Notes under the pieces: generated by a model | Told to the model about the DNA's origin: nothing | What the model saw: the letters and a program-made list of their open reading frames with translations, nothing else | Database searches by the model: none | Shown here: positions 15,793 to 24,974 of the stretch, in pieces | How the letters are laid out: each line of letters starts with the position of its first letter | How positions within the stretch are numbered: the first letter of the stretch is position 1 | NCBI GenBank assembly: GCA_020444415.1 | Contig: JAHLLA010000009.1 | Span: 47,046 to 111,045 of the forward strand | Length of the DNA stretch: 64,000 nt | Reading direction: 5' to 3' | From: Bacteroidota bacterium | Lineage (GTDB): Bacteria; Bacteroidota; Bacteroidia; Bacteroidales; F082 | Program-made: the position numbers and the translations under genes

Positions 15793-17772
15793 CTATTTAA
15801 TAAACCTCTTTACCAACACATCTTTTCCGTCTGTTACAGATACAATATAAACCCCGTTATTTAACGAAGAAGTATTTAATTGCAACTGTTGATTATTGGT
15901 GTTTGTCTGAATGACGATCTTCCCGGAAACATCAGCTACGCTTATTTCTTTTATTTCATTTGAGGGGTTCAGAAAATAAATATTTAAATAATCTTTGGCT
16001 GGATTGGGACCAATTGTAAAGTACACTTGTCTTTCGGTTTTGTTCACGCCAACAACCAGGCTGTTGGTATGCTCCATAGTCCATTGATTTGGGTCCACCT
16101 GCACGGAGGCTACCGTTTTTCCTGTAAATACATTGAAATCGTTCAGATTGTCTGATTGGTACAAACTAATGATGGTATCTGTTGCATCAGTAAATATAAG
16201 TTTAAAATCCATGAGCATTTGAAAGAGGGGCGTAGTGGAAGATGTGGACTGTGTGGAGGTTAAGTGAAAATATCCATTATCGGTTGAATACCATTCAAAG
16301 TCATAAATCGGATATCCTTCTCCATAATACCACTGATCAAAAAATGAATCAAAATCCATTCCGGTCACTGCTTCTGTAACTTCTTTAAAGTCATCTCCTG
16401 TAGCTGTGCTGTCGGAAAATTGAGTTTGAAAAGTTTCCATTACAGCGAAAAACAGTGAATCATCCTGTATTTCATGACGTAATATATGAATAATTGCTGC
16501 GCCTTTATCGTATGAAAGTCGTCCGCTAAAAATGCGCCATTCATTTCCAGGTATTACCTCATCTTCGGGTACGTAAACACTGCCTCCGCTTGAACTCATG
16601 GCGCTGCTTTGTTTTTGAACCATGAAATTTTTACCGGCACTGATGCCATTGATGTAATACCTGCACAGGTAATCCGAGTAAGTAGCAAAACCCTCGTTTA
16701 CCCATATATCGCTCCAGGTGGCACAGGTGACATTATCGCCAAACCACATATGACCCAATTCGTGTGCCACCAAACCAAATGAAAATCCACCTATAGTAGT
16801 CATGGTCTGGTGTTCCATACCGCCACCCAATTCGGTCAAACAGTGCCCATATTTTTCTTCGTGAAAAGGATAAAGCATGTAAAGCTCAGATAGTAATTCT
16901 ACCATCCCAGGTGTGGCATCCATACCACCTTTTGTATCATTAAAGCAGTTTTGGCTATCGTAAATAAAGTTCTGAATGAGTAGAGAGTCGCCATTCATTT
17001 CTTCGGGATGTGCATAGATATTATATTCCTGGTAATCAGAGACCGCAAACGAAATGAGGTAATAATCAATTGGGTAACTTGACTTCCACTCATAACGTGT
17101 GTTGCCATCGCCCAGGTCAACAACATCAGTTAAAATGCCTTGTGAACCGGCCATGTTTTCAGAATCAGTTGTGAGGAATACCCAGCATGAATCAGCTTTA
17201 TCTTCCAGGTCTTGTTTCACTGGAAACCAGCTTAATGCAGCAAACGGCTCCGAAAGTGTCCAGGTAACTTTTTTACTGCCCCACCACGAACTCGAAGTGG
17301 AATTGGAAACCCCGCTGAAAAACCCACCAGATTCGGGCTGGCCTGAATAAAAGATCTGCGCTGTGATCATTTCACCTGCAGCTATTTCATCAATGGGCAC
17401 CAATACGTTATTATCTATTCTGTCAAATTCTGAATACAATGTTTCATTAACAATAATCTGACTGATATCCATGTCTTCGTAAAGTTCAAATGCAAACGTA
17501 TCTACTTCAACCAGGGCCAGCGCTTCAATGGTTACGTTGCCTTCAATGGCCGTGGACAGGTTTGTAACTGTTATGTCAAGGAAATAGAATGTAACATCAT
17601 AATCGTTTAAGTACTCACTCTGCCAATAGTATAAGTCATCCATCGCACGTGTCTGATGATCAAAGCGGTTCATATGTGAACAGTACAGTTCATCGTCTTC
17701 ATGTGTATTCCATTGAGAAAAGGAGCTAAAAGAAATGAGTATAAGAATAATAAAAGTGAAAAGTCGTTTCAT
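15793..17772 (-). CDS. M1 family metallopeptidase with T9SS sorting domain
   Basis: 659 residues: signal peptide (MKRLFTFIILILISFSSFS), N-terminal beta domain, then the gluzincin catalytic core with GGGMEHQTM (about 316-324, counterpart of the GxMEN exopeptidase loop) and HELGH (337-341) with Glu360 in WVNEGFATY as third zinc ligand. A C-terminal T9SS type A tail is present (IGPNPAKDYLNIYFLNPSNE...GVYIVSVTDGKDVLVKRFIK). It should cleave N-terminal residues from peptides outside the cell. The Asn of GAMEN is replaced by His in GGMEH, which may change amino-terminal specificity. Its promoter abuts that of the divergent DUF4175 gene. Confidence 0.9.
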   Translation of the reverse strand: MKRLFTFIILILISFSSFSQWNTHEDDELYCSHMNRFDHQTRAMDDLYYWQSEYLNDYDVTFYFLDITVTNLSTAIEGNVTIEALALVEVDTFAFELYEDMDISQIIVNETLYSEFDRIDNNVLVPIDEIAAGEMITAQIFYSGQPESGGFFSGVSNSTSSSWWGSKKVTWTLSEPFAALSWFPVKQDLEDKADSCWVFLTTDSENMAGSQGILTDVVDLGDGNTRYEWKSSYPIDYYLISFAVSDYQEYNIYAHPEEMNGDSLLIQNFIYDSQNCFNDTKGGMDATPGMVELLSELYMLYPFHEEKYGHCLTELGGGMEHQTMTTIGGFSFGLVAHELGHMWFGDNVTCATWSDIWVNEGFATYSDYLCRYYINGISAGKNFMVQKQSSAMSSSGGSVYVPEDEVIPGNEWRIFSGRLSYDKGAAIIHILRHEIQDDSLFFAVMETFQTQFSDSTATGDDFKEVTEAVTGMDFDSFFDQWYYGEGYPIYDFEWYSTDNGYFHLTSTQSTSSTTPLFQMLMDFKLIFTDATDTIISLYQSDNLNDFNVFTGKTVASVQVDPNQWTMEHTNSLVVGVNKTERQVYFTIGPNPAKDYLNIYFLNPSNEIKEISVADVSGKIVIQTNTNNQQLQLNTSSLNNGVYIVSVTDGKDVLVKRFIK

Positions 17773-17807
17773 AAGTATTTAGAATTAACGGCTGAAGGCC
17801 TTATTTA

Positions 17808-17823
17808 TATCTTTGCAAAAGTA
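17808..17823. promoter_or_regulatory. Two abutting divergent promoter -7 boxes
   Basis: TATCTTTG (17808-17815) is a TAnnTTTG box facing right toward DUF4175, and CAAAAGTA (17816-17823) is the same element (TACTTTTG) facing left toward the M1 peptidase. The two boxes touch with no base between them, so both genes are served from one shared core. Confidence 0.6.
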
Positions 17824-17873
17824 TAAAATTAGCCACGACAACTTCAGGCATTTTCTAATTGAGTAAAAAACGA

Positions 17874-20800
17874 ATGCATACAGAACTGGAAATATTAAAA
17901 ATTAAGCTAAAGGGATTTATCAGGAAATATTACAAAAACCAGATAATCCGTGGCTTATTGATAAGTGTTGGACTGCTGCTTTTTTTTATACTCGCTGTAA
18001 ACCTGGTTGAGTATTACTACTGGTCGAATACGATCACACGAACCATTATATTTTATGCTTTTCTGGCGGTAAGCCTTCTTGTTGTTGTTCATTATATATT
18101 CATTCCGCTCGTTAAGCTTTTCCAACTTGGAAAAACACTCAGTAATAATGAGGCCGCACGGATAATAGGAAACTATTTTCCCGATGTAAGCGACAAATTG
18201 CTGAATACGCTCCAGCTTGAAGAAAATATGAAAAAGCAATCCACAACTGATTTGGATTTGTTACTTGCCGGTGTTCGGCAAAAAGCAGCGAAGCTAACGC
18301 CCATTCCATTTAAAAAAGCTATCGATTTTAAACAGAATTTAAAATACTTAAGATACCTGTTTCCCCTGATACTTATCATCATTATTATCTTAATAGTAGC
18401 GCCTTCTTTCATAACCGGGCCTTCAAATCGTATTATTAAGCATTCGATTGAATTTGAAAAGCCATTGCCTTACAGGGTGATGCTTTTAAATGATTCGCTA
18501 ACTGCTTTACAACACGAGGATTTTACGGTGCAACTCCGTATTGAAGGGGAGGAAATTCCCATTCAATTAAAAATGGTACAGGGAAAATTTGCCTATAGAA
18601 TACCGGAAATTGAACCGGGATATTATGAATATGTGTTTCGCGATCTGGAAGGAGATATATATTTCAAGCTCCAGACTGAAGAATATGAAAGTTCATCGTA
18701 TCACCTGAAAGTTAATCCAAAACCGGTCATCTATAATTTTACTGTATCTATGGATTTCCCGGCTTATTTGCAAAAACCTGATGAGGTGATCGAAAATGCC
18801 GGCGATCTGGTTGTTCCGGAAGGCACCCGTTTAAACTGGAGCATATTTACAAAAGATACACGTGAAATAGTTTTCAGAAAAGGAATTGAGACTGAAATTA
18901 TCAATGTTCAGAAAGGAAACGTTTTCACAAAAAGCTTCATGGCAGTGAACGATTTTAATTATACCTTTTTTGGTAGAAACGAGTTTGTGAATTATTCCGA
19001 TTCAATGAGCTTTTATGTGGAGTTGATCAAAGATGAGTACCCTGGCATTGAATTGGAGGAGTTTACTGATGAGAATATGCCAGGTTATGCCCACTTAAAT
19101 GGCGTTATCAGCGATGATCATGGGTTTTATGAATTGGCTTTTTACTATCAAAAGGATGCTGATCCGGGCATGAAATGGGAAAAGCAGATTATAAAAATTG
19201 ATAAAGAACTCAACAGGCAATTTTTCCAGTATACCCTTCAGTCAGGTAACTTTAATTTGAAGCCAGGAGAGAGCCTCAGCTATTATTTTGAGGTGAAGGA
19301 CAATGATGCGATAAACAACTACAAGGCCACCAAATCAAAAACTTTTTCACTTTCCTTTCCTTCCGAAGAAGAGATAGCGGATAATTTGGAAGACAGTTCT
19401 GAAAAATTTAAGGAAGAACTGGAAAAGGCCAAAAATGAAATTGAAGATCTGACACTTGAAATGGAAGAACTGCAAAATGCATTGTTTGAAAAGAAGGAAT
19501 TGAACTGGCTGGATAAACAACAGTTGGAGCAGATGATGAGCAAGGAAGAAGAATTGTTCGATCAAATGGAAAACTTGTTGCAGTTAAAGGAAGAAATGAA
19601 TGAAATGGAAGACATCCTTGAAAAAGAGATGGATCCAGAACTTTCAAGGAAAATGGAAGAGCTTGAGAATCTATTAAATGAGCTGATGGATGAGGAGATG
19701 AAAAAGGAGCTGGAGGAAATGAAAAAGCAATTGGAAGAGTTGGATAAGGGCAAGCTGAATGAATTGTTGGAACAAATGAAAATGAACAACGAAGATTTAA
19801 AGAATAACCTCGACCAGAACTTGGAATTGTTCAAACAGCTTGAATTTGAGAAAAAGATAGAGGAGGCCATTGAAAAACTGGATCAATTAGCTGATCAACA
19901 AAAAGAACTGGCAAAGGAAAACCTCGAAAAAGAAGTATCAAAAGAAGAGGCTCTGTCTGAACAAAAAAAGATGGAGGAAAATTTCAATAAAATAGAGGAA
20001 GAAATTGAAAAGGCAGAAGCCTTAAATGAACAACTCAGCGAACCCTTCAATTTTGAAATGGATACTACTGATGTAAATGACATTAAAAGCGATCAGGAAA
20101 AAGCCGCTTCTGACTTGCAAAAAGGAAAGCAAAAAAAAGCAGCTGAGAGCCAGGACAGTGCCGGTGATAAAATGAAAGATATGGCCAACAACTTGTCGAT
20201 GATGATGGAAAGTGCCATGATGGAGCAAATGGGTGAGGATGCAGAACAAGTAAAAAAGATGCTTGATAATCTTCTGGATCTTAGCTTTGAACAGGAAAAG
20301 CTGATTGAGAGTTACGAAGAGGTCTCTTTAAATGATCCAAAATACATGGACCATGCAGATCAACAAAAATTGCTACAGGACGACTTCATGGTGGTGAATG
20401 ATTCGTTGCTGGCCCTGAGCAAAAGACAAATATTTATTCAGCCTTTTATATTAAAAGAATCAGGAAAAATTACAGATTATATGGAAAAATCCTTATTTTC
20501 GATGCAGGAACGGAAAAAAGGTAATGCCCTCGGTGAGCAGCAGTATGTGATGACGTCTATGAACAATCTCGCATTAATGCTTGAAGAATCGCTCAATCAG
20601 ATGAACCAAAGCTTATCGATGATGAGCGGAAAACCAGGGAAAGGAAAGTGTAATAAACCCGGACCCGGTACCAAACCTAATTTAGGAGATGTGTTGCAAA
20701 TGCAGCAGGGATTAAATGATGGTATGGGCAAAAAGGGTGAAAAGAAAGAGGGCGAAGGACAAAAAGGAATAGGAAGCGAGCAACTGGCACGAATGGCAGC

Positions 20801-21209
20801 CATGCAAGCTGAGATACGGCGAAGGCTTCAGGATTATATCGATGAACTTGAAGCAGAGGGAGGTAACGGAAGCGCTTTAAATAAGCTTACCGAGGACATG
20901 GAAAAAGTAGAGCAAGACTTGATCAATAGAAGGCTTACAGAAGAAACCTTAAAAAGGCAAAAGGATTTAGAAGTCAGGTTGTTAAAAGCAAAGGATGCAG
21001 AACTAAAAAGAGAGAAGGAAAATAAAAGAGAATCTAAAGAGGGAAAAACTATAAAAAGAAGTAACCAAATTGAACAATTACAGTATAAAGACAATGTAAT
21101 AACTCAAGAGGAAATACTGAAATCTGTTCCAATTGAGATGTCTCCATATTACAAAGAGTTGTTCAAGAAGTATTTATATAAATTAGAGAGAGAAAATGGT
21201 AGCCAATGA
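17874..21209 (+). CDS. DUF4175 family membrane protein
   Basis: About 1,110 residues. The N-terminus is MHTELEILKIKLKGFIRKYYKNQIIRG, and two membrane helices follow (LISVGLLLFFILAVNLV and TIIFYAFLAVSLLVVVHYIFIP), then a third near 170-190 (YLFPLILIIIIILIVAPSF). A beta-rich extracytoplasmic region comes next, then from about 520 to the end a very long helical region rich in E, K, M and L (many EEL/KKM repeats) that should form extended coiled coils. It belongs to the DUF4175 family of Bacteroidota proteins, function unknown but always linked to ybeY and mnmG. The in-frame TTG 15 nt upstream is an alternative start. It overlaps the next gene by 14 nt. Confidence 0.85.
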   Translation: MHTELEILKIKLKGFIRKYYKNQIIRGLLISVGLLLFFILAVNLVEYYYWSNTITRTIIFYAFLAVSLLVVVHYIFIPLVKLFQLGKTLSNNEAARIIGNYFPDVSDKLLNTLQLEENMKKQSTTDLDLLLAGVRQKAAKLTPIPFKKAIDFKQNLKYLRYLFPLILIIIIILIVAPSFITGPSNRIIKHSIEFEKPLPYRVMLLNDSLTALQHEDFTVQLRIEGEEIPIQLKMVQGKFAYRIPEIEPGYYEYVFRDLEGDIYFKLQTEEYESSSYHLKVNPKPVIYNFTVSMDFPAYLQKPDEVIENAGDLVVPEGTRLNWSIFTKDTREIVFRKGIETEIINVQKGNVFTKSFMAVNDFNYTFFGRNEFVNYSDSMSFYVELIKDEYPGIELEEFTDENMPGYAHLNGVISDDHGFYELAFYYQKDADPGMKWEKQIIKIDKELNRQFFQYTLQSGNFNLKPGESLSYYFEVKDNDAINNYKATKSKTFSLSFPSEEEIADNLEDSSEKFKEELEKAKNEIEDLTLEMEELQNALFEKKELNWLDKQQLEQMMSKEEELFDQMENLLQLKEEMNEMEDILEKEMDPELSRKMEELENLLNELMDEEMKKELEEMKKQLEELDKGKLNELLEQMKMNNEDLKNNLDQNLELFKQLEFEKKIEEAIEKLDQLADQQKELAKENLEKEVSKEEALSEQKKMEENFNKIEEEIEKAEALNEQLSEPFNFEMDTTDVNDIKSDQEKAASDLQKGKQKKAAESQDSAGDKMKDMANNLSMMMESAMMEQMGEDAEQVKKMLDNLLDLSFEQEKLIESYEEVSLNDPKYMDHADQQKLLQDDFMVVNDSLLALSKRQIFIQPFILKESGKITDYMEKSLFSMQERKKGNALGEQQYVMTSMNNLALMLEESLNQMNQSLSMMSGKPGKGKCNKPGPGTKPNLGDVLQMQQGLNDGMGKKGEKKEGEGQKGIGSEQLARMAAMQAEIRRRLQDYIDELEAEGGNGSALNKLTEDMEKVEQDLINRRLTEETLKRQKDLEVRLLKAKDAELKREKENKRESKEGKTIKRSNQIEQLQYKDNVITQEEILKSVPIEMSPYYKELFKKYLYKLERENGSQ

Positions 21210-21684
21210 CCAATCCCTAGAACTTACATTAGTACCCGGGGAAATTCGAAAAATAGAACATTTTGTTGATGACATCTGTGATCAGTTATTTATTAATGAT
21301 ACGTATTACGGAAATATTTTAATGTCTATTACCGAATTGTTCAATACGCTTTGTGAAAAATCACCTGGAGAAAGCTTACATATCACCTATAATACGGATT
21401 ACAAACAAATCAAAATCAGTGCGCAACCCATTGATAAAGAGATTGTTAAAGTTGTCGAATCAGATATTGATCTGGATAATATAATGGATGGCCCGTACAG
21501 CAGGAATATCTTTTTAATAAAGTCCCTGGTTGACGACTTTAAAATTGAAGAGGATGCACTCATCCTTAATTTTGACATAGGTGCTTTGCATAACGAAATC
21601 TATAAAAAGCGAGCCGATCAATTACAATCTTATTTGAAAAAAGAAGATGTAAAAAAGAAGCAAAAAAGCGGTGATACGCTTTAA
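21196..21684 (+). CDS. HATPase-type (anti-sigma/serine-kinase-like) protein
   Basis: A 162-residue protein with the layout of HATPase_c_2-type proteins: LELTLVPGEIRKIEHFVDDICDQLFINDTYYGNILMSITELFNTLCEKSPGESLHITY matches the N-terminal helix and the ExxxN-like box (SITELFNT), and LDNIMDGPYSRNIFLIKSLVDDFKIEEDALILNF matches the G-box region. Such proteins bind ATP and regulate sigma or other factors, but the classical DxGxG glycine loop is weak here. Its start overlaps the end of DUF4175 and its end overlaps ybeY, so all three are translationally coupled. Confidence 0.65.
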   Translation: MVANDQSLELTLVPGEIRKIEHFVDDICDQLFINDTYYGNILMSITELFNTLCEKSPGESLHITYNTDYKQIKISAQPIDKEIVKVVESDIDLDNIMDGPYSRNIFLIKSLVDDFKIEEDALILNFDIGALHNEIYKKRADQLQSYLKKEDVKKKQKSGDTL

Positions 21685-22090
21685 TACTTTGCAAGAGGGA
21701 TTTGATCTTAAAAATCCTGACATACTTAAAGGCTGGTTGAGGGAAATTATCTCTAAAAAGCACCACAAAGCAGTAGGTGAAATACTATACGTATTTACGG
21801 ATGATAAACGTTTACATTCCATAAACCTGGATTTCCTGAAACACGATACATACACAGATATCATCACTTTTAATTCTTCCTCTGATACAAAGGTCATCTC
21901 TGGTGAAATATATATAAGTGTAGAGCGCATCATGGAAAATGCACAAACTCACCAGCAGGATTTTGAAAGGGAACTTTCCCGGGTGATGGTACATGGTATA
22001 CTTCACCTCATCGGATTTGATGACCATACACCCGAAGAAAAAGCAATTATGAGAACTCAAGAAGATAATTGCTTAAATTTGCTGCCCTAA
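21671..22090 (+). CDS. ybeY: Endoribonuclease YbeY (rRNA maturation)
   Basis: A 139-residue YbeY/UPF0054 protein: metal-dependent RNase involved in 16S rRNA 3'-end processing and ribosome quality control. The zinc motif HGxxHLxGxDH is present as HGILHLIGFDDH (about residues 113-124), and the upstream Arg in SRVMVHG fits. The GTG start (IRFNTLQEGFDLK) overlaps the preceding gene by 14 nt, and mnmG follows with a 36-nt gap that contains a parS site. Confidence 0.92.
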   Translation: MIRFNTLQEGFDLKNPDILKGWLREIISKKHHKAVGEILYVFTDDKRLHSINLDFLKHDTYTDIITFNSSSDTKVISGEIYISVERIMENAQTHQQDFERELSRVMVHGILHLIGFDDHTPEEKAIMRTQEDNCLNLLP

Positions 22091-22105
22091 AATATACACG
22101 GTTTT

Positions 22106-22121
22106 TGTTTCACGTGGAACA
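22106..22121. promoter_or_regulatory. parS site (left of mnmG)
   Basis: The 16-mer TGTTTCACGTGGAACA reads TGTTCCACGTGAAACA on the other strand, which is exactly the classical ParB-binding parS consensus TGTTNCACGTGAAACA. It lies 5 nt before the mnmG start codon, so ParB binding could also affect mnmG expression. Confidence 0.85.
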
Positions 22122-22126
22122 TTCTT

Positions 22127-23995
22127 ATGTTTGAAAAGTACGATGTTATAGTTGTTGGTGCCGGACATTCCGGTTCAGAGGCTGCTGCTTCGGCTGCAAA
22201 CCTCGGATCGAAGGTGTTGTTGATCACCATGAATATGAATACGATTGCGCAGATGTCGTGTAATCCAGCTATGGGTGGTATCGCAAAAGGGCAAATTGTT
22301 AGGGAAATTGATGCGCTCGGAGGATACTCCGGATTGGTAACGGATAAAACAATGATCCAGTTCCGAATGCTGAACAAATCTAAAGGCCCTGCTATGTGGA
22401 GCCCTAGAGCGCAAAGCGACCGGGTTTTATTTTCAACCGAGTGGCGTAGAATGCTCGAAAACACTCCCAATCTTGATTTCTGGCAGGATATGGTCACCAA
22501 TATTATCGTTGAAGATAACAAAGTGCTTGGCGTGTGCACTGCCATGGGTAAAGACATCCTCTCAAAAACGGTCATTCTGACCAACGGTACTTTTCTGAAT
22601 GGAAAAATTCATATAGGATCAAAGAACTTTGGAGGTGGACGCATTGGTGATCCGGCTTCATACGGTTTAACAGAGCAGCTAAAAGATCTGGGTTTTGAAG
22701 CAGAACGATTAAAAACCGGAACACCTGTCCGTGTGGATGGACGTACGATAAATTTCGCAAAAATGGAAGAACAAAAGGGGGATGAAAGCCCGGGCAATTT
22801 TTCCTTTTTGAATGAATCTCGACTGACAAAGCAAAGAAGTTGTTATATCACTTATACATCGCCCATTGTTCATGATGTTTTAAAGCTCGGTTTTGATGAC
22901 TCTCCTATGTTTGCTGGAAGAATTGAAGGCACTGGGCCCAGGTATTGTCCTTCGATAGAAGACAAAATTGATAGGTTTTCTGATAAAACCAGGCACCAGT
23001 TATTTGTAGAGCCCGAAGGATGGGATACAGTTGAGTATTACGTAAATGGTTTTTCTTCCTCTTTGCCGGATGACATTCAGTTCAAAGCATTAAGAAAAAT
23101 AGATGGTTTTGAGAATGCAAAAATATTTAGGCCCGGTTATGCGATAGAATACGACTATTTTCCGCCAACTCAATTAAAGCTGACGCTTGAAACAAAAAAA
23201 ATTGAAAATCTATATTTCGCTGGTCAAATCAACGGAACTACGGGCTATGAAGAAGCCGCCGCACAGGGTATCATGGCTGGAATAAATGCACATTTAAAAA
23301 TCAAAGAAAAAGATCCTTTTATACTTCAAAGACATGAATCCTACATTGGTGTTCTTATCGACGACCTTGTTACCAAGGGTGTGGATGAACCATATCGGAT
23401 GTTCACTTCAAGAGCAGAATACAGGATTTTACTCCGGCAAGACAATGCAGATATCAGGTTAACACCAAAGTCATATGAACTTGGGTTGGCTTCGAAGGAG
23501 AGGTACGATCGTGTAATAGAAAAGAAAATGCAGTCTGACGAACTGATAAAATTCTTAAGCAAGGAAAGTGCAAGTCCGGAATTGGCTGACCAGGTATTGA
23601 TAGAGCAGGGTACTTCCGTTTTAAGGCAAAAGATCAAATTGGCCATGTTGCTTTTAAGGCCTCAGATCTCTTTAGATCATTTAATAAAAATGAGTCCTGA
23701 ACTAAAGAAATATTTAGATGAAAAAAATCTAAGTGAGGAGGTGAAGGAGCAAGCCGAAATCCTGATAAAATATGAAGGTTATATTTCTAAAGAGAAAGAA
23801 TTAGCCGATAAGCTAGGAAACCTGGAAAGTTTGCCATTAAAACCAGATTTTGATTATCACAGATTGAAGTCGCTATCAACAGAAGCACGCGAAAAACTCA
23901 GCAACATTAAACCTGCGACCATCGGTCAGGCATCTCGGATTAGTGGTGTTTCACCATCCGACATTAATGTTTTGGTTGTTTTTATTACAAGATAG
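22127..23995 (+). CDS. mnmG: tRNA uridine-5-carboxymethylaminomethyl modification enzyme MnmG (GidA)
   Basis: A 622-residue FAD-dependent enzyme that with MnmE installs the cmnm5 group on U34 of several tRNAs. The N-terminus has the dinucleotide motif VIVVGAGHSGSEAA, then CNPAMGGIAKGQIVREIDALGG and QFRMLNKSKGPAMWSPRAQSDR, all diagnostic. The C-terminal helical domain includes the MnmE-contact region (IKPATIGQASRISGVSPSDINVLVVFI). Full length. It is bracketed by two identical parS sites. mnmE is not in the window. Confidence 0.97.
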   Translation: MFEKYDVIVVGAGHSGSEAAASAANLGSKVLLITMNMNTIAQMSCNPAMGGIAKGQIVREIDALGGYSGLVTDKTMIQFRMLNKSKGPAMWSPRAQSDRVLFSTEWRRMLENTPNLDFWQDMVTNIIVEDNKVLGVCTAMGKDILSKTVILTNGTFLNGKIHIGSKNFGGGRIGDPASYGLTEQLKDLGFEAERLKTGTPVRVDGRTINFAKMEEQKGDESPGNFSFLNESRLTKQRSCYITYTSPIVHDVLKLGFDDSPMFAGRIEGTGPRYCPSIEDKIDRFSDKTRHQLFVEPEGWDTVEYYVNGFSSSLPDDIQFKALRKIDGFENAKIFRPGYAIEYDYFPPTQLKLTLETKKIENLYFAGQINGTTGYEEAAAQGIMAGINAHLKIKEKDPFILQRHESYIGVLIDDLVTKGVDEPYRMFTSRAEYRILLRQDNADIRLTPKSYELGLASKERYDRVIEKKMQSDELIKFLSKESASPELADQVLIEQGTSVLRQKIKLAMLLLRPQISLDHLIKMSPELKKYLDEKNLSEEVKEQAEILIKYEGYISKEKELADKLGNLESLPLKPDFDYHRLKSLSTEAREKLSNIKPATIGQASRISGVSPSDINVLVVFITR

Positions 23996-24001
23996 TGACA
24001 A

Positions 24002-24017
24002 TGTTTCACGTGGAACA
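24002..24017. promoter_or_regulatory. parS site (right of mnmG)
   Basis: A second perfect copy of TGTTTCACGTGGAACA, 6 nt after the mnmG stop codon and 16 nt before the start of the following methyltransferase. Both copies have the same orientation and are 1,896 nt apart, start to start. Confidence 0.85.
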
Positions 24018-24032
24018 GAAATTAAAAATATA

Positions 24033-24917
24033 ATGGTAGTTATTGAAAAATGTCCAGTTTGTGAGAATACCGAAACGGAATTATTCGTTGCTACACAAGA
24101 TTTTTTCCTGACAGGAGAAAGTTTTAATATCGTCAAATGTAAAGTCTGCTCATTTGTTTTCACAAACCCGATTCCTGAAAAAAATCATTTAACAGCCTAT
24201 TATGAATCTCCTGACTACATTTCTCATACCCTCAAGAAATGGGACGTAAAAAGTTATATCTATCAGAAAATCAGGAAGATAAACATTAAAAACAAGTTTA
24301 AAATTGTAAGTAAGTATCAAAATAACGGGCATATTTTGGATGTGGGATGCGGTACAGGTGAATTATTGAAGTATTTTAAAGATAAAAACTGGGAAACTAC
24401 CGGAATTGAACCGGCTGAACAAGCCCGGAATTTTGCCATTGAAAATTATCAACTGGATATTTTCCCGGAAAATAAATTACAACAGTTTGGTGATTCAAAA
24501 TTCGATGTCATTACGATGTGGCACGTGCTCGAACATGTGGTTGATTTAAATGACCGACTGGCACTTTTACGAGAATTATTAAAACCTGGTGCCAAAATGA
24601 TAATAGCTGTTCCCAATATTGAATCGTATGATGCTGCTTTTTATGGTAAATTCTGGGCAGCATTCGATGTGCCCCGCCATTTATATCACTTTAGCAAACA
24701 GTCTCTTACGATGCTTATTGAAAAGCACGGGCTCCAACTTGAGGCGATTTATCCGATGAAATTTGATGCCTACTATGTGAGCCTGTTAAGTGAAAAATAC
24801 CGGAAAAGCGGAATAGCGGCGTATCCAAAAGCAATTATAAACGGATATAGTTCAAACAGGCAAGCATCGCGGTCAGGTAATTATTCGAGCATGATTTTTG
24901 TTGTAAAGCGGAAATAA
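24033..24917 (+). CDS. Class I SAM-dependent methyltransferase with N-terminal zinc ribbon
   Basis: With the start at MVVIEKCPVCEN the protein is 294 residues. Residues 7-10 and about 36-39 (CPVC ... CKVC) form an N-terminal zinc ribbon typical of the methyltransferase_23/methionine-biosynthesis-like family, followed by FTNPIPEKNHLTAYYESPDYISH. Motif I is ILDVGCGTGELLKYFKDKNWETTGIEPA, then FDVITMWHVLEHVVDLNDRLALLRELLKPGAKMIIAVPN. Members often act in polysaccharide or lipid modification, but the substrate cannot be told. An upstream in-frame ATG at 23943 lies inside mnmG and is not used. Confidence 0.85.
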   Translation: MVVIEKCPVCENTETELFVATQDFFLTGESFNIVKCKVCSFVFTNPIPEKNHLTAYYESPDYISHTLKKWDVKSYIYQKIRKINIKNKFKIVSKYQNNGHILDVGCGTGELLKYFKDKNWETTGIEPAEQARNFAIENYQLDIFPENKLQQFGDSKFDVITMWHVLEHVVDLNDRLALLRELLKPGAKMIIAVPNIESYDAAFYGKFWAAFDVPRHLYHFSKQSLTMLIEKHGLQLEAIYPMKFDAYYVSLLSEKYRKSGIAAYPKAIINGYSSNRQASRSGNYSSMIFVVKRK

Positions 24918-24974
24918 CTACTTTTATTTTTCCATTGATAGGTTGTTAATTGTCTACTTGATAAAAACGTTGTT

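Noticed and set aside
24526..24531. CACGTG core inside the methyltransferase gene
   Set aside because: The flanks (GGCACGTGCTCG) do not match parS; only the two 16-mers at 22106 and 24002 do.
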